Assembly (NCBI RefSeq): GCF_000205025.1 | Contig: NZ_GL883760.1 | Coordinates: forward strand, 1-64,000 | Direction of reading: 5' to 3' | DNA length: 64,000 nt | Source of the DNA: Parasutterella excrementihominis YIT 11859 | GTDB taxonomy: Bacteria > Pseudomonadota > Gammaproteobacteria > Burkholderiales > Burkholderiaceae_F | Part shown: piece by piece, positions 26,095 through 34,322 of the stretch | Layout: every line of letters starts with the position of its first letter | How positions within the stretch are numbered: position 1 is the first letter of the stretch | Translations under genes and position numbers: made by a program | Notes under the pieces: model-generated | What the model saw: only the letters and a program-made list of their open reading frames with translations | The model's database searches: none | Told to the model about the DNA's origin: nothing

Positions 26095-26943
26095 ATGGGA
26101 AACGTATCCACGGAATGGCTGGCCGCAATCAGCACAGGACGCGATTACAGCATCGACGAAAAGAAAAAAGGCTGTGCTGTTCCTGTGACACCCTGGCTGC
26201 ATCCGCCGGTCGGTAAAAGACTGCGAGACCTGATCACCAAGCTTGGAACCGTTCGTGAACTGGAAAGGCAGGAGATTCTCTATCCGCAGGGCAGAAAAGT
26301 TTCCGATATTGTTCTCGTTCAACAGGGTGTAACGGCACGCAACTTCGGCAATGCAGTCTCCGGTCCGAAGGCTGCCGCCATCTCTACGCCGGGCCATTTT
26401 GCCTGCGGCAACCTCAATTTCTTAACACGCCGTCCCTCTCTGGGAACCTATTTCGCTTTAACGAAGGCCCAAGTCGTCATATGCCCGAAGGATCTTTTGC
26501 TGCCTGTCCTTTCTACGGATCCGGAACTGTTTGCCTATACCATCCGATTATTGGAAAGTTGCACGCTCTCGGACCGGGTCGGTTTTGCGCTGATGGCGTT
26601 TTCCCCTGTGGACCTTCGTCTGAAGGCTTTTGTGGTGACATGGGCGATTCATTACGGCAAGCTCTCTGCCGACGGCTTTATCAAGTGTCCTATTCCTCTG
26701 ACACGAAATAACCGCTGTCTTGTCGCAAATGCATCGCCCGTCTCCACGGACAATGCCTTAAAACGCTGGAAAGAAGAAGGCGCCTGGGTTCGGGACGGCG
26801 ATTTCGTCACTTTCCCTGCAGATTTCGTGGATGACGCCTATCAGTGGATGCGTTCTGCGGAGGAAAGCAGTGAGTATGCCTATCCGAATACCTTCAGGGA
26901 GCTGATGGAAGCGCTCCCTCCGCTCACCAATCCTTGGTATTAA
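26095..26943 (+). CDS. Crp/Fnr-type transcriptional regulator, divergent
   Basis: A 282-residue regulator. Residues about 35-150 read as a cyclic-nucleotide-binding-like beta-roll (ILYPQGRKVSDIVLVQQGVTARNFG matches the core strands). After a long dimerisation helix, residues about 200-240 fit a Crp winged helix (LTRNNRCLVANASP-VSTDNALKRWKEEGAWVRDG). The cysteine pattern of an FNR [4Fe-4S] sensor is absent, and an Arg/Ser phosphate-binding cassette for cAMP is not evident, so the effector is unknown. GGAG and AAGG lie before the ATG. It sits directly upstream of the flavoprotein/cytochrome/porin genes and is the likely regulator of them. Confidence 0.75.
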   Translation: MGNVSTEWLAAISTGRDYSIDEKKKGCAVPVTPWLHPPVGKRLRDLITKLGTVRELERQEILYPQGRKVSDIVLVQQGVTARNFGNAVSGPKAAAISTPGHFACGNLNFLTRRPSLGTYFALTKAQVVICPKDLLLPVLSTDPELFAYTIRLLESCTLSDRVGFALMAFSPVDLRLKAFVVTWAIHYGKLSADGFIKCPIPLTRNNRCLVANASPVSTDNALKRWKEEGAWVRDGDFVTFPADFVDDAYQWMRSAEESSEYAYPNTFRELMEALPPLTNPWY

Positions 26944-26975
26944 TTTTCTGATTTGTTCTATCCCTTCTTTATCCG

Positions 26976-26998
26976 CCGCCTGCCTCAAAAGCAGGCGG
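26976..26998 (+). terminator. Probable terminator after the Crp-like gene
   Basis: CCGCCTGC (26976-26983), CTCAAAA loop, GCAGGCGG (26991-26998): a perfect 8-bp stem, but the T-run after it is broken, so termination may be incomplete. Confidence 0.55.
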
Positions 26999-27056
26999 TT
27001 CATACGTTTTCATTAAATTTTCAGCCTAACGTATTAGTTATTTGTCATTTTTCTAT

Positions 27057-27091
27057 ACCCTCGTAAACCCTCGAAGCATCCACCAAACCCT
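27057..27091 (+). repeat. Helically phased ACCCT repeats, candidate operator
   Basis: ACCCT begins at 27057, 27067 and 27087, that is at spacings of exactly 10 and 20 bp, about 90-120 bp before the flavoprotein start. The first two copies share the longer ACCCTCG. Same-face spacing suggests a site for an oligomeric regulator, possibly the Crp-like protein encoded just upstream. No binding evidence exists beyond the pattern. Confidence 0.4.
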
Positions 27092-27175
27092 TTGGGTAGT
27101 TAAGAAATCCTTCAGTTTTTAAACTTTTTTTATCGGTTATGAAGAGCCGACAACATCATCAAGGAGGATTTTTAA

Positions 27176-28693
27176 ATGACATTCACCCGCAGAACCTTCA
27201 TGGAAACCACTTGCGCTTTGAGCGCCGGACTCGTTTTCGGAAGCTTGGCCCATGCTTCAACCAAAGTTCCTGAAAAATGGGACGAGACCTGCAGTCTTCT
27301 CATTATCGGTACCGGTTTCGCCGGCCTGGGCGCTGCCCTTGAAAGCCACTATCTCGGCATGAAAGACATTCTTGTTGTTGACAAGATGCCCTCTGCCGGC
27401 GGCAACTCCATCATCAACGGCGGCGCCATCGCAGCAGCCGGAACGGATATGCAGGAAAAGGCCGGTATTAAAGACAATGCCGATCTTCTTTACTCCGACA
27501 TTCTGAAAGCCGGCGGCGGTCTTGCCCATAAAGAACTTGCCAGAAGAATCGCCGACGAATCCGTTTCCAACTATAAATGGCTTCGTGACGAAGTCGGCGT
27601 CAAGTTCAAAGCCGTCACTTACCACGGCGGTCACTCCGTTCCTCGCAGTCATGCCGTGATGGAAAACAGCGGCGCCGGATTCATCAATCCGATGCTTGCA
27701 AAATGCAAAGAATTCGGCATCAAGATTCAACTGAGAACCATCGTGGATGACCTGATCGTCAACGATAAGGGCTGCGTCGTCGGTGTTAAGGCCCGCATCA
27801 ATCATCGTTTCAATCGCCCTGACAGTGGCCGAGTCGTCTACATCCGCGCTACTAAGGGTGTGCTGATTGCCTCCGGCGGTTTCAGCCAGAACGTCAAGAT
27901 GCGTACCAGCCATGACCCGCGTCTGACCGACGCTTTCGGTTCCACGAACCATCCGGGCGCAACCGGCGAAATGATTCAGGAGGCTCAGGCTTTAGGCGCC
28001 AACACCATTCATATGGACTGGATCCAGTTAGGACCGTGGACCTCTCCTGACGAAAACGGCTTCGGTCTCGCTCCGCTCGCCGTGGAATCCATGGTCGGCT
28101 ATGGCCCCATGATCAACCCGACCACCAGCAAGCGCTTCATTAAAGAAACCGGCAACCGCAAAGTTCGTGCTGATGCCATCGTTGCCCTCGGCAAACCGGC
28201 CATCATCTATACCTGCGAAGCCAACATGATGAACAAGGTCGTCGGCAAGAACATGAAGCCCGAACAGTTTGAAACTGCCCTTAAGAACGGTGTCATCCGC
28301 AAGTTCGACGATCTCAAGTCTCTGGCTGACTTCTACAAGCTGGACTACTCCACCCTTGAGAAAGAAAATGAAAAATTCAACGGCTACATGAAGGCCATGA
28401 AGGATCCAGAATTCGACTGCATGTTCTTCAAAGACGCTGTCCTCAACACCAAGGGACCGTTCTACGCCATTCGTTTGTGGCCGCGTGTTCACCACACCAT
28501 GGGCGGTCTTGAAATCAACGAAAAAGCCCAGGTTCTCGACGTCAAGGGCAATCCGATTGCCGGTCTGTACGCAGCAGGCGAAGCCACCGGCGGCGTACAC
28601 GGCATGGTCCGTCTCGGAACCGTTGCTGTTGCCGACTGCATCATCTTCGGTCGTATCGCCGCTCGCACCGCTAACGGCTGGGCCGGCTGCTAA
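27176..28693 (+). CDS. Tat-exported flavoprotein reductase, fumarate reductase/flavocytochrome c family
   Basis: A 505-residue periplasmic FAD enzyme of the soluble fumarate/urocanate reductase family. It opens with a twin-arginine signal (TRRTFM at residues 4-9, cleavage after AHA near 27), then the FAD site GTGFAG (45-50). Catalytic-domain motifs include an Arg in ETGNRKVRAD, which aligns with the proton-donating Arg of fumarate reductases, HHTMGG, and GGVHGMVRLG near the end. The segment that usually reads IQxHPT reads IQLGPW, so one fumarate-binding His is missing and the substrate is probably another unsaturated acceptor. It lacks heme motifs; the heme subunit is the next gene. AAGGAGG precedes the ATG. 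Confidence 0.9.
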   Translation: MTFTRRTFMETTCALSAGLVFGSLAHASTKVPEKWDETCSLLIIGTGFAGLGAALESHYLGMKDILVVDKMPSAGGNSIINGGAIAAAGTDMQEKAGIKDNADLLYSDILKAGGGLAHKELARRIADESVSNYKWLRDEVGVKFKAVTYHGGHSVPRSHAVMENSGAGFINPMLAKCKEFGIKIQLRTIVDDLIVNDKGCVVGVKARINHRFNRPDSGRVVYIRATKGVLIASGGFSQNVKMRTSHDPRLTDAFGSTNHPGATGEMIQEAQALGANTIHMDWIQLGPWTSPDENGFGLAPLAVESMVGYGPMINPTTSKRFIKETGNRKVRADAIVALGKPAIIYTCEANMMNKVVGKNMKPEQFETALKNGVIRKFDDLKSLADFYKLDYSTLEKENEKFNGYMKAMKDPEFDCMFFKDAVLNTKGPFYAIRLWPRVHHTMGGLEINEKAQVLDVKGNPIAGLYAAGEATGGVHGMVRLGTVAVADCIIFGRIAARTANGWAGC

Positions 28694-28707
28694 TTCTCTT
28701 CCCTAGT

Positions 28708-28733
28708 CCGAAGCCTCCGACCGGAGGCTTCGG
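28708..28733 (+). promoter_or_regulatory. Strong inter-gene hairpin between flavoprotein and cytochrome genes
   Basis: CCGAAGCCTCC (28708-28718), loop GACC, GGAGGCTTCGG (28723-28733): a perfect GC-rich 11-bp stem with no T-run. It is followed at once by the ribosome site AAGGAG (28734-28739) and ATG 28747. It may protect the 3' end of the upstream message or tune translation of the cytochrome, so the two subunits are made in different amounts. Confidence 0.6.
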
Positions 28734-28746
28734 AAGGAGAACCAAC

Positions 28747-29103
28747 ATGACCCCATTGAATTCACTGACAAAATTACTCGGGATCGGACTCCTTGCCGCG
28801 ATGTTTTCCTGCTCGGCCTTCGCAGCCGACGCCCCGAAGATGGGTGCCGATAAGCACGTCGCCAAAGGCGTCGCATGCCAGACCTGTCACGGAACCGACC
28901 TCAAGAATCCGAATCTTCCGACAGAAGAAACCTGCACACAGTGCCATCCGAAAGCAGCGCTTATTGAAAAAACGAAAGATCTTCCCGGCGCCAATCCCCA
29001 TAACGCGCCACATAACGGAGACTGCGTTAACTGCCATCTGATGCATGAGCCGCCGGAAGACTATTGCGCACAGTGCCATAAATTCAACTTCAAAGTGAAA
29101 TAG
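28747..29103 (+). CDS. Periplasmic tetraheme cytochrome c
   Basis: A 118-residue exported cytochrome with a Sec signal peptide (cleavage after AFA near residue 26) and four CxxCH heme sites: CQTCH (44-48), CTQCH (63-67), CVNCH (93-97) and CAQCH (107-111). Additional His residues (His37, His85, His89, His100) can serve as sixth ligands. This is the same size and layout as the heme domain fused to the flavoprotein in Shewanella flavocytochrome c3. It most likely passes electrons from a membrane quinol dehydrogenase to the flavoprotein encoded immediately upstream. AAGGAG lies 7 nt before the ATG. Confidence 0.93.
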   Translation: MTPLNSLTKLLGIGLLAAMFSCSAFAADAPKMGADKHVAKGVACQTCHGTDLKNPNLPTEETCTQCHPKAALIEKTKDLPGANPHNAPHNGDCVNCHLMHEPPEDYCAQCHKFNFKVK

Positions 29104-29135
29104 ATCAAATGGCACAAAAAAGGGAGGAATACCTT

Positions 29136-30281
29136 ATGAAATCAACAAAAATAATTGCTGCGCTCGCATGCAGCTTCTGCGGAAGCGTTTACGCTTCCGA
29201 CGTCTCGATCTACGGGATGGTGGATGCGTATGTCCAGCTTTACAACGGCGGAAACGGTACAGTTGTCGACTTCGGTAGCGGCGGTAAAGGAGGATCGCGT
29301 GTCGGCATCAAAGGAACGGAAGACCTAGGAGGCGGAACCAGTGTCTTCTTCCGCCTGGAAAACGGTTTCTTTGTCGATAACGGCACCAACACTACCGCCG
29401 CTCAGCCGGAGGGCTGGGCGTTCCAAAGAGAAGCCGTTCTCGGAATTAGAAATACGGATTGGGGTACGTTTTCTTTCGGTCGCCAGTACACGCTGAACTT
29501 CGGCGGCATCGCGCAGTTTGACGCCTTTGCCTGCAGCTTAGGCAGTACGATCAACAACTTTATGGCCCCTGCGCCTTACCTGCCGAATAATCATATTCCC
29601 GGCATTAACGGCGCATCCGGTGTCGACAATCTGACTCGCAGAGACAATTCTTTTGTCTATGAGAGTCCCAGCTTCGGCGGCTTAAAGCTATCCGCCATGG
29701 TTTCGTTAGGGGAGCAGAATAAGCTGAACTCCGAAAGCGAAATGTCGAATAAGTACGGCAACAGCTATGCAGCTCAAGCCGTCTATCGCAAAGGCGCCTT
29801 CGGTATCGGCTTTACTTACACCTATCAAAACCTGGCGGCAGAAGCTCCGAATAATCTCAAGGATCCGAATGCGCATGCTGCACTGTATAACTTAGGAGCG
29901 AGCTACGACTTCGGATTCACCAAGCTTTACGGCAACCTGGTCTATAAGAACGGCTCCAAGGCCGCAGTTCGAGATACCAACCCAAACATCATGGTGTACA
30001 GCGTGTCAACAAAGACTCCGTTGTTCAGCGGCAGCCTGTTAAACGGCTTTGCATATTTGAAGAACAATACAACTGATTCGGCCAATGCGTGGAACGTCTC
30101 GGCTCGCTACGACTATCCGCTGAGCAAGCGCACCACACTTTACGCCGGCGCTGCCTATCTCAACAACGAAAAGAACGTGAATTACACGATCAACGGCGGA
30201 GGCGGCACCTCATCGGCACCGACCACCAACATGGGAAAAAATCCGTGGACTACATTCGTGGGTATGAACCACACTTTTTAA
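29136..30281 (+). CDS. Gram-negative general porin, betaproteobacterial type
   Basis: A 381-residue outer-membrane porin. The signal peptide ends near VYAS, and the mature part starts with DVSIYGMVDAYVQLYN, the usual first strand of Porin_4 family trimers. The GSRVGIKGTEDLGGG segment and terminal NHTF with C-terminal Phe are typical of 16-strand barrels. I choose ATG 29136, preceded by AGGGAGG, over the in-frame ATG at 29109, which lies before that site and would spoil the signal peptide. Only 32 nt separate it from the cytochrome gene, so it is probably part of the same operon and may admit the enzyme's substrate. Confidence 0.93.
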   Translation: MKSTKIIAALACSFCGSVYASDVSIYGMVDAYVQLYNGGNGTVVDFGSGGKGGSRVGIKGTEDLGGGTSVFFRLENGFFVDNGTNTTAAQPEGWAFQREAVLGIRNTDWGTFSFGRQYTLNFGGIAQFDAFACSLGSTINNFMAPAPYLPNNHIPGINGASGVDNLTRRDNSFVYESPSFGGLKLSAMVSLGEQNKLNSESEMSNKYGNSYAAQAVYRKGAFGIGFTYTYQNLAAEAPNNLKDPNAHAALYNLGASYDFGFTKLYGNLVYKNGSKAAVRDTNPNIMVYSVSTKTPLFSGSLLNGFAYLKNNTTDSANAWNVSARYDYPLSKRTTLYAGAAYLNNEKNVNYTINGGGGTSSAPTTNMGKNPWTTFVGMNHTF

Positions 30282-30324
30282 TGAATTTTCTTCTTTTGTG
30301 ATCTGAGAGTACTTCAAAGTCTTG

Positions 30325-30369
30325 ACCTTCGGGAATGCGGTTTCTCCTTCCGCAGTCCTGAAGGTTTTT
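30325..30369. terminator. Terminator after the porin gene
   Basis: ACCTTC...GAAGGT closes a longer imperfect stem that includes TGCGG/CCGCA, followed by TTTTTCTT on the plus strand. It lies between convergent porin and maeA genes and may serve both. Confidence 0.65.
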
Positions 30370-30377
30370 CTTATCGA

Positions 30378-32003
30378 TCAGATCCGATCGTAGACAGGCT
30401 TGTACATCGCCTCCTGAATCGCTTTGGATAAATCATCGGGTTTCGGCACGCCGGCAACGCCCGCTGTGAAACATTGCTCGGCAACCGCAGCCGCGATGGA
30501 CTGAGAGACTTCGCGAATCTTTGTGAGCGACGGGAACAAGCTGCCGTTCTCCAGGTCGTCTTCCGAGACAATCTTAGAGAGCGCTTCTGCAGCACTCAAA
30601 AAAACGCTTTGTGGAACAATCCGGGGCGATGAGACAACTAATCCGAGACCGATTCCGGGGAAAACATAAGAGTTGTTGCTCTGACGAGGAATAAACGTCT
30701 TTCCGTTCACTTCAACCTGCGGGAAAGGACTGCCGGAAGCAAAAAGACATTTTCCTTCTGTGTAGGTATAGGCCTCTCTTGCCGTGCATTCGGATCGAGA
30801 GGTCGGATTCGACAAGGCAAAGATGATGGGGCGCTCATTGATTCTTGCCATTGCGCTGAGCACATAGGCATTAAAGGAGCCTGCCTGAGCCGCACAGCCC
30901 ACAATCGCCGTAGGCTTCACTTCACCAATGGCATCTAAGAAAGTGCTTTGAGGTTCCTGCTCGTGGGCAAATTTCTGCTTCAGCGGCGTCAGCCCTTCCC
31001 GATCTTTTGTCACCAGACCGTGAGAGTCAAAAAGGAAAATCCTATCGACGGCTTGTTCCTGCGTCAGGCCTTCCTTCATCATGGCTTCGACCAGCAGATC
31101 CGCGATGCCGCCTGCAGCCTCACCGGCGCCTAAGAAAAGGAATTTTTCCTCCGAAAGGGAACTCCCCTTTACCCTTGCCGCAGCGTAGAAACCTGCCACC
31201 GCAACGGCCGCCGTCCCTTGAATATCGTCATTGAAACAAGCGGTCTTGTCCTTCCATTGATCCAACAGTGCAAAGGCGTGCCGATTGGCAAAGTCTTCGA
31301 ATTGGATTATCACATGAGGCCAGCGTGCTTTAGCGGCTTCAATGAATTCTCGGACAAAGGCGTAATACTCCTCGCCGTCGACCCTCAGCTGCTGAAGACC
31401 GAGATAAAGCGGATCGTGCAGCAAACCTTGATTATTGGTCCCCACATCTAAGAGCACCGGCAAAGAGCGCGCGGGATTGAGCCCGGCACAAGCCGTATAA
31501 AGGGAAAGTTTTCCGATCGGAATGCCCATTCCGCCGGCGCCGAGGTCACCTAATCCGAGAATGCGTTCCCCGTCCGTCACGACAATCATGTCGACATCAT
31601 CGTGCGGCCAATTATTGATCACTTCCTGAACCGAGCCTTTATCTTCAATCGTGACGTAAAGGCCCTCCGGCTCAGTGTAGATTCGATCGAATTCCTGACA
31701 GGCTTTGCCGACCGTCGGTGTATAGACAATAGGCATCAGCTCCTCGATATTATTTTCGAGGAGGTAATAAAAGAGAGTTGCGTTCCTGTGGCGGATCAGC
31801 GAAAGGATTTCGTATTTCTGAAGCGGTTCTTCTGCCTGGTGAATTCTCTCCAGAGCCCGCTTGGCCTGATGCTCCAGCGTCGTCACTCTCGGAGGAAGCA
31901 GTCCGCGCAATTTCCGTTTTATTCTGGCATCCTGACTAAAGGCTGTTCCTTGATTGACGAACGGATCATCCAGAGCTTCCGTTCCCACACTGATATTTTT
32001 CAT
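30378..32003 (-). CDS. maeA: NAD-dependent malic enzyme
   Basis: Oxidative decarboxylation of malate to pyruvate with reduction of NAD+. The 541-residue length and motifs fit the large malic enzyme family: YTPTVGKACQ near residue 95, GLGDLGAGGMGIPIGK, metal-binding FEDFANRHAF, FNDDIQGTAAVAVAG, the dinucleotide motif FLGAGEAAGGIA and ALSNPTSRSECTA. The choice of NAD over NADP is by overall likeness to MaeA/SfcA. It is convergent with the porin operon and 134 bp upstream of nothing else on its strand but clcA. Confidence 0.94.
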   Translation of the reverse strand: MKNISVGTEALDDPFVNQGTAFSQDARIKRKLRGLLPPRVTTLEHQAKRALERIHQAEEPLQKYEILSLIRHRNATLFYYLLENNIEELMPIVYTPTVGKACQEFDRIYTEPEGLYVTIEDKGSVQEVINNWPHDDVDMIVVTDGERILGLGDLGAGGMGIPIGKLSLYTACAGLNPARSLPVLLDVGTNNQGLLHDPLYLGLQQLRVDGEEYYAFVREFIEAAKARWPHVIIQFEDFANRHAFALLDQWKDKTACFNDDIQGTAAVAVAGFYAAARVKGSSLSEEKFLFLGAGEAAGGIADLLVEAMMKEGLTQEQAVDRIFLFDSHGLVTKDREGLTPLKQKFAHEQEPQSTFLDAIGEVKPTAIVGCAAQAGSFNAYVLSAMARINERPIIFALSNPTSRSECTAREAYTYTEGKCLFASGSPFPQVEVNGKTFIPRQSNNSYVFPGIGLGLVVSSPRIVPQSVFLSAAEALSKIVSEDDLENGSLFPSLTKIREVSQSIAAAVAEQCFTAGVAGVPKPDDLSKAIQEAMYKPVYDRI

Positions 32004-32137
32004 TTTTTATTTTTCCGAAAAACAGAAAGTTCGACAGAACGGAGCGAATTGCCGATAACAGCCGCGTCAGACTCCTGCCGAAAGAGAGGGACAAGCCCTC
32101 CCTCGAACCAAAGTACAGCTTATCAGGTCAAACCGCG

Positions 32138-33472
32138 CTACGACAACTTTTCAGGAATAGCAGGCGGCTGAAATACGTCGACACCTTGCTGCTGCATTTG
32201 CTTGACCTCGGGAATCCGCAGGCGCAGAGCCGTGTAAATCGGCTGGCTCTTAAGGACTTGAGCCGTAAAGAAGGCAAGCGCAGAACCGATGAGCATGGGA
32301 AGCGTTAAATCCCAGCATGCGGTCATTTCAAGAATCAGCAGAACGCCGGTAATCGGCGCGCAAATCGTGGAGGCAAAGAAAGCGCTCATTCCGACGGCGC
32401 AGAAAGCCATCGGGTTTAAATCAAATCCGATGAGATTCAGCGTCCACGCAAAAACGTGACCTAAGATTCCGCCCATCAAAAGAAGCGGAGAGAACAAGCC
32501 GCCGGGTACGCCTGTCGCGTAGCAAAGAGGCGCAAAGAACCAGCGTATCAATCCGATGACCAACACTGTTGCAATGGGGAACGTATAGTTCAGCATCTCA
32601 GTGCCAAGCTGATCTCCGCCGCCGGCAAGTCCCGGAGCAAAGTAAACCAGCAGTGCAACGACGATGCCGATGATTCCGGCCTTCACTTCAGGAATGACCT
32701 TGGTGAAGTACGCATTCGTGTTCAGAAGAATAAGAACCATCTTGTTGTAGAGCGGTCCCATCACGCCGATAAAGATTCCGAACAATATGAAAGCGATGGA
32801 TTCTTTGACACCCGGAATCATGAAGGTTCGGTTGATGACGTTGTAGTCGGGCTGCATACCAAGGATCGTCATCGACACCGTACATCCGGCAAAAACGCAG
32901 ATCAGCGTCGGAATCACCAGATTCATTCGGATATCTTTAGTGGCTTCCTCAAAGGTGAACATCGCTCCTCCGAGCGGAGAGGAAAAAGCCACACCTAAGC
33001 CGGTACCGGCAGATGCAATCGTAAGAAAACGGAGCTCTTCTTTCGAGAATTTCAGGATGCGGGCAATCGTTGCACCGATTGAGGCGCCCATTTGGACTGT
33101 CGGACCTTCGCGTCCGAGGGCCATGCCGCTGCCAAGCGTCAAAATACCGCCGAAGAACTTAACCAATAAGATCTTAAAGCGTGCCGGCTCAACCTCCTCG
33201 CGCCAAGCGGCCTCAACATACTGAATACCGCTGCCGCCGGCGGTCGGTGCGAAACGAACTAAGAATCGTCCGATAACAGCGCAGGCTACGCACACGAGCA
33301 GAACCGCACCAAATCCTTCCCAAAAACTGACGGAATGGGCCCACGTCGTTAACTCCATCCGCAGATGGTCTGCTTTATGCAGGAAGAACTGGAAGTATCC
33401 GCCTACCGCTCCGGTGCAGAGCCCCGCAAACAGACATACCAAATAAAACCAACATTTACGCGTAAAGGACAC
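32138..33472 (-). CDS. clcA: CLC family chloride/proton exchanger
   Basis: A 444-residue inner-membrane CLC protein. Selectivity-filter motifs are present: GSGIQ (normally GSGIP, with the Cl-coordinating Ser kept), GREGPTVQ with the gating Glu, GVPGGLFSP, and a Tyr in SQPIYTALR. A Glu in FEEATKD fits the internal proton-path Glu that separates exchangers from channels. There is no CBS domain. In enteric bacteria such exchangers serve acid resistance. It lies upstream of maeA on the same strand with a 134-bp gap, so shared transcription is possible. Confidence 0.93.
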   Translation of the reverse strand: MSFTRKCWFYLVCLFAGLCTGAVGGYFQFFLHKADHLRMELTTWAHSVSFWEGFGAVLLVCVACAVIGRFLVRFAPTAGGSGIQYVEAAWREEVEPARFKILLVKFFGGILTLGSGMALGREGPTVQMGASIGATIARILKFSKEELRFLTIASAGTGLGVAFSSPLGGAMFTFEEATKDIRMNLVIPTLICVFAGCTVSMTILGMQPDYNVINRTFMIPGVKESIAFILFGIFIGVMGPLYNKMVLILLNTNAYFTKVIPEVKAGIIGIVVALLVYFAPGLAGGGDQLGTEMLNYTFPIATVLVIGLIRWFFAPLCYATGVPGGLFSPLLLMGGILGHVFAWTLNLIGFDLNPMAFCAVGMSAFFASTICAPITGVLLILEMTACWDLTLPMLIGSALAFFTAQVLKSQPIYTALRLRIPEVKQMQQQGVDVFQPPAIPEKLS

Positions 33473-33580
33473 GATCCCTCCTTTGGGGACACTCCGCCGA
33501 GTTCCAAATTTTCTCTTGATCTTCTTTAGCTTAATAAGCTAAAAGCCATTCCTTCCTGCACGATCACGAATTTGGGGAAT

Positions 33581-33600
33581 AAAAAAGGACCCGAAGGTCC
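33581..33600 (-). terminator. Terminator of the tolB-pal-cpoB operon
   Basis: On the minus strand GGACC-TTCG-GGTCC is followed by TTTTTT: a 5-bp stem with the extra-stable UUCG tetraloop. Confidence 0.85.
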
Positions 33601-33623
33601 TCGATTATCAATCCAGTGATTGA

Positions 33624-34316
33624 TTACATCTGCTTTTTAGCAAGTCCTGCCGCGCTGCTCTTCGGATAAAGCTTGATGAGCTTATCGAAAGTAGCCTTGG
33701 CTTCCGCAGTTTTCTTGGAATCCATCTGGGCCATACCGACCAACAGGTAGGCTTCCGGAACTTTGGCATGTTTGCTGTAGCCGGAAATCAGACGCTGCTC
33801 GGTGGCGATCGTCTGCGCAAAATTGCCTTTCATGTAGTAGCTGCTGCCAAGCCAGTACAGGGCATCGGGATAAACCTTTGTCTTGCTGTACTTCTGTGTC
33901 ATGCCTGAGAAGCATTTAATCGCTTGGTTGGCGTCGCCCTTTTGAAAGACGGACAAGCAGCGGTCAAGTTCCTGCTTTGCGGAAATCTCCCGATCAGAAG
34001 CGGCGGCTGCTGCCTTGGCCTTCGGATCCATTTCATTCAGGCGATTCGAAAGATCGTCATAAATGGTCTCGGCGTTTTGTTTTTCCTTACCGACGGAATT
34101 AGTCAGATCCTCCACTTTGCCGCGGAGCGTCTGAACTTCCTTCGTCAGTTTTTCCAGTCGGTCATACAGCGACATCTGCACTTCCTGCTGGGACTTCAGC
34201 TGATCCCGAAGTTCCAGGATGGCTTTGCGGGCTTCATCGTCTCCGAAGAGCGCCCATGCCGATGTATTGACGGACAACAGAACGGTGCCAAGGAGCACCA
34301 GCGCGATTCTTTTCAT
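33624..34316 (-). CDS. cpoB: Cell division coordinator CpoB
   Basis: Periplasmic protein that links peptidoglycan synthesis by PBP1B with Tol-Pal-driven outer-membrane constriction. The 230-residue product (formerly YbgF) has a Sec signal peptide ending near AWA, a coiled coil (about 28-85) for trimerisation, and a C-terminal TPR domain with motifs such as YPDALYWLGSSYYMKGNF and YLLVGMAQMDSKKTAEAKATF. It is the last gene of tolB-pal-cpoB, 6 nt after pal. Confidence 0.94.
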   Translation of the reverse strand: MKRIALVLLGTVLLSVNTSAWALFGDDEARKAILELRDQLKSQQEVQMSLYDRLEKLTKEVQTLRGKVEDLTNSVGKEKQNAETIYDDLSNRLNEMDPKAKAAAAASDREISAKQELDRCLSVFQKGDANQAIKCFSGMTQKYSKTKVYPDALYWLGSSYYMKGNFAQTIATEQRLISGYSKHAKVPEAYLLVGMAQMDSKKTAEAKATFDKLIKLYPKSSAAGLAKKQM

Positions 34317-34322
34317 AAGAAA

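Noticed and set aside
27001-27060. CTAA-CGTA-TTAG partial palindrome as an FNR or Crp box
   Set aside because: The centre is not symmetric and it does not match TTGAT-N4-ATCAA or TGTGA-N6-TCACA.
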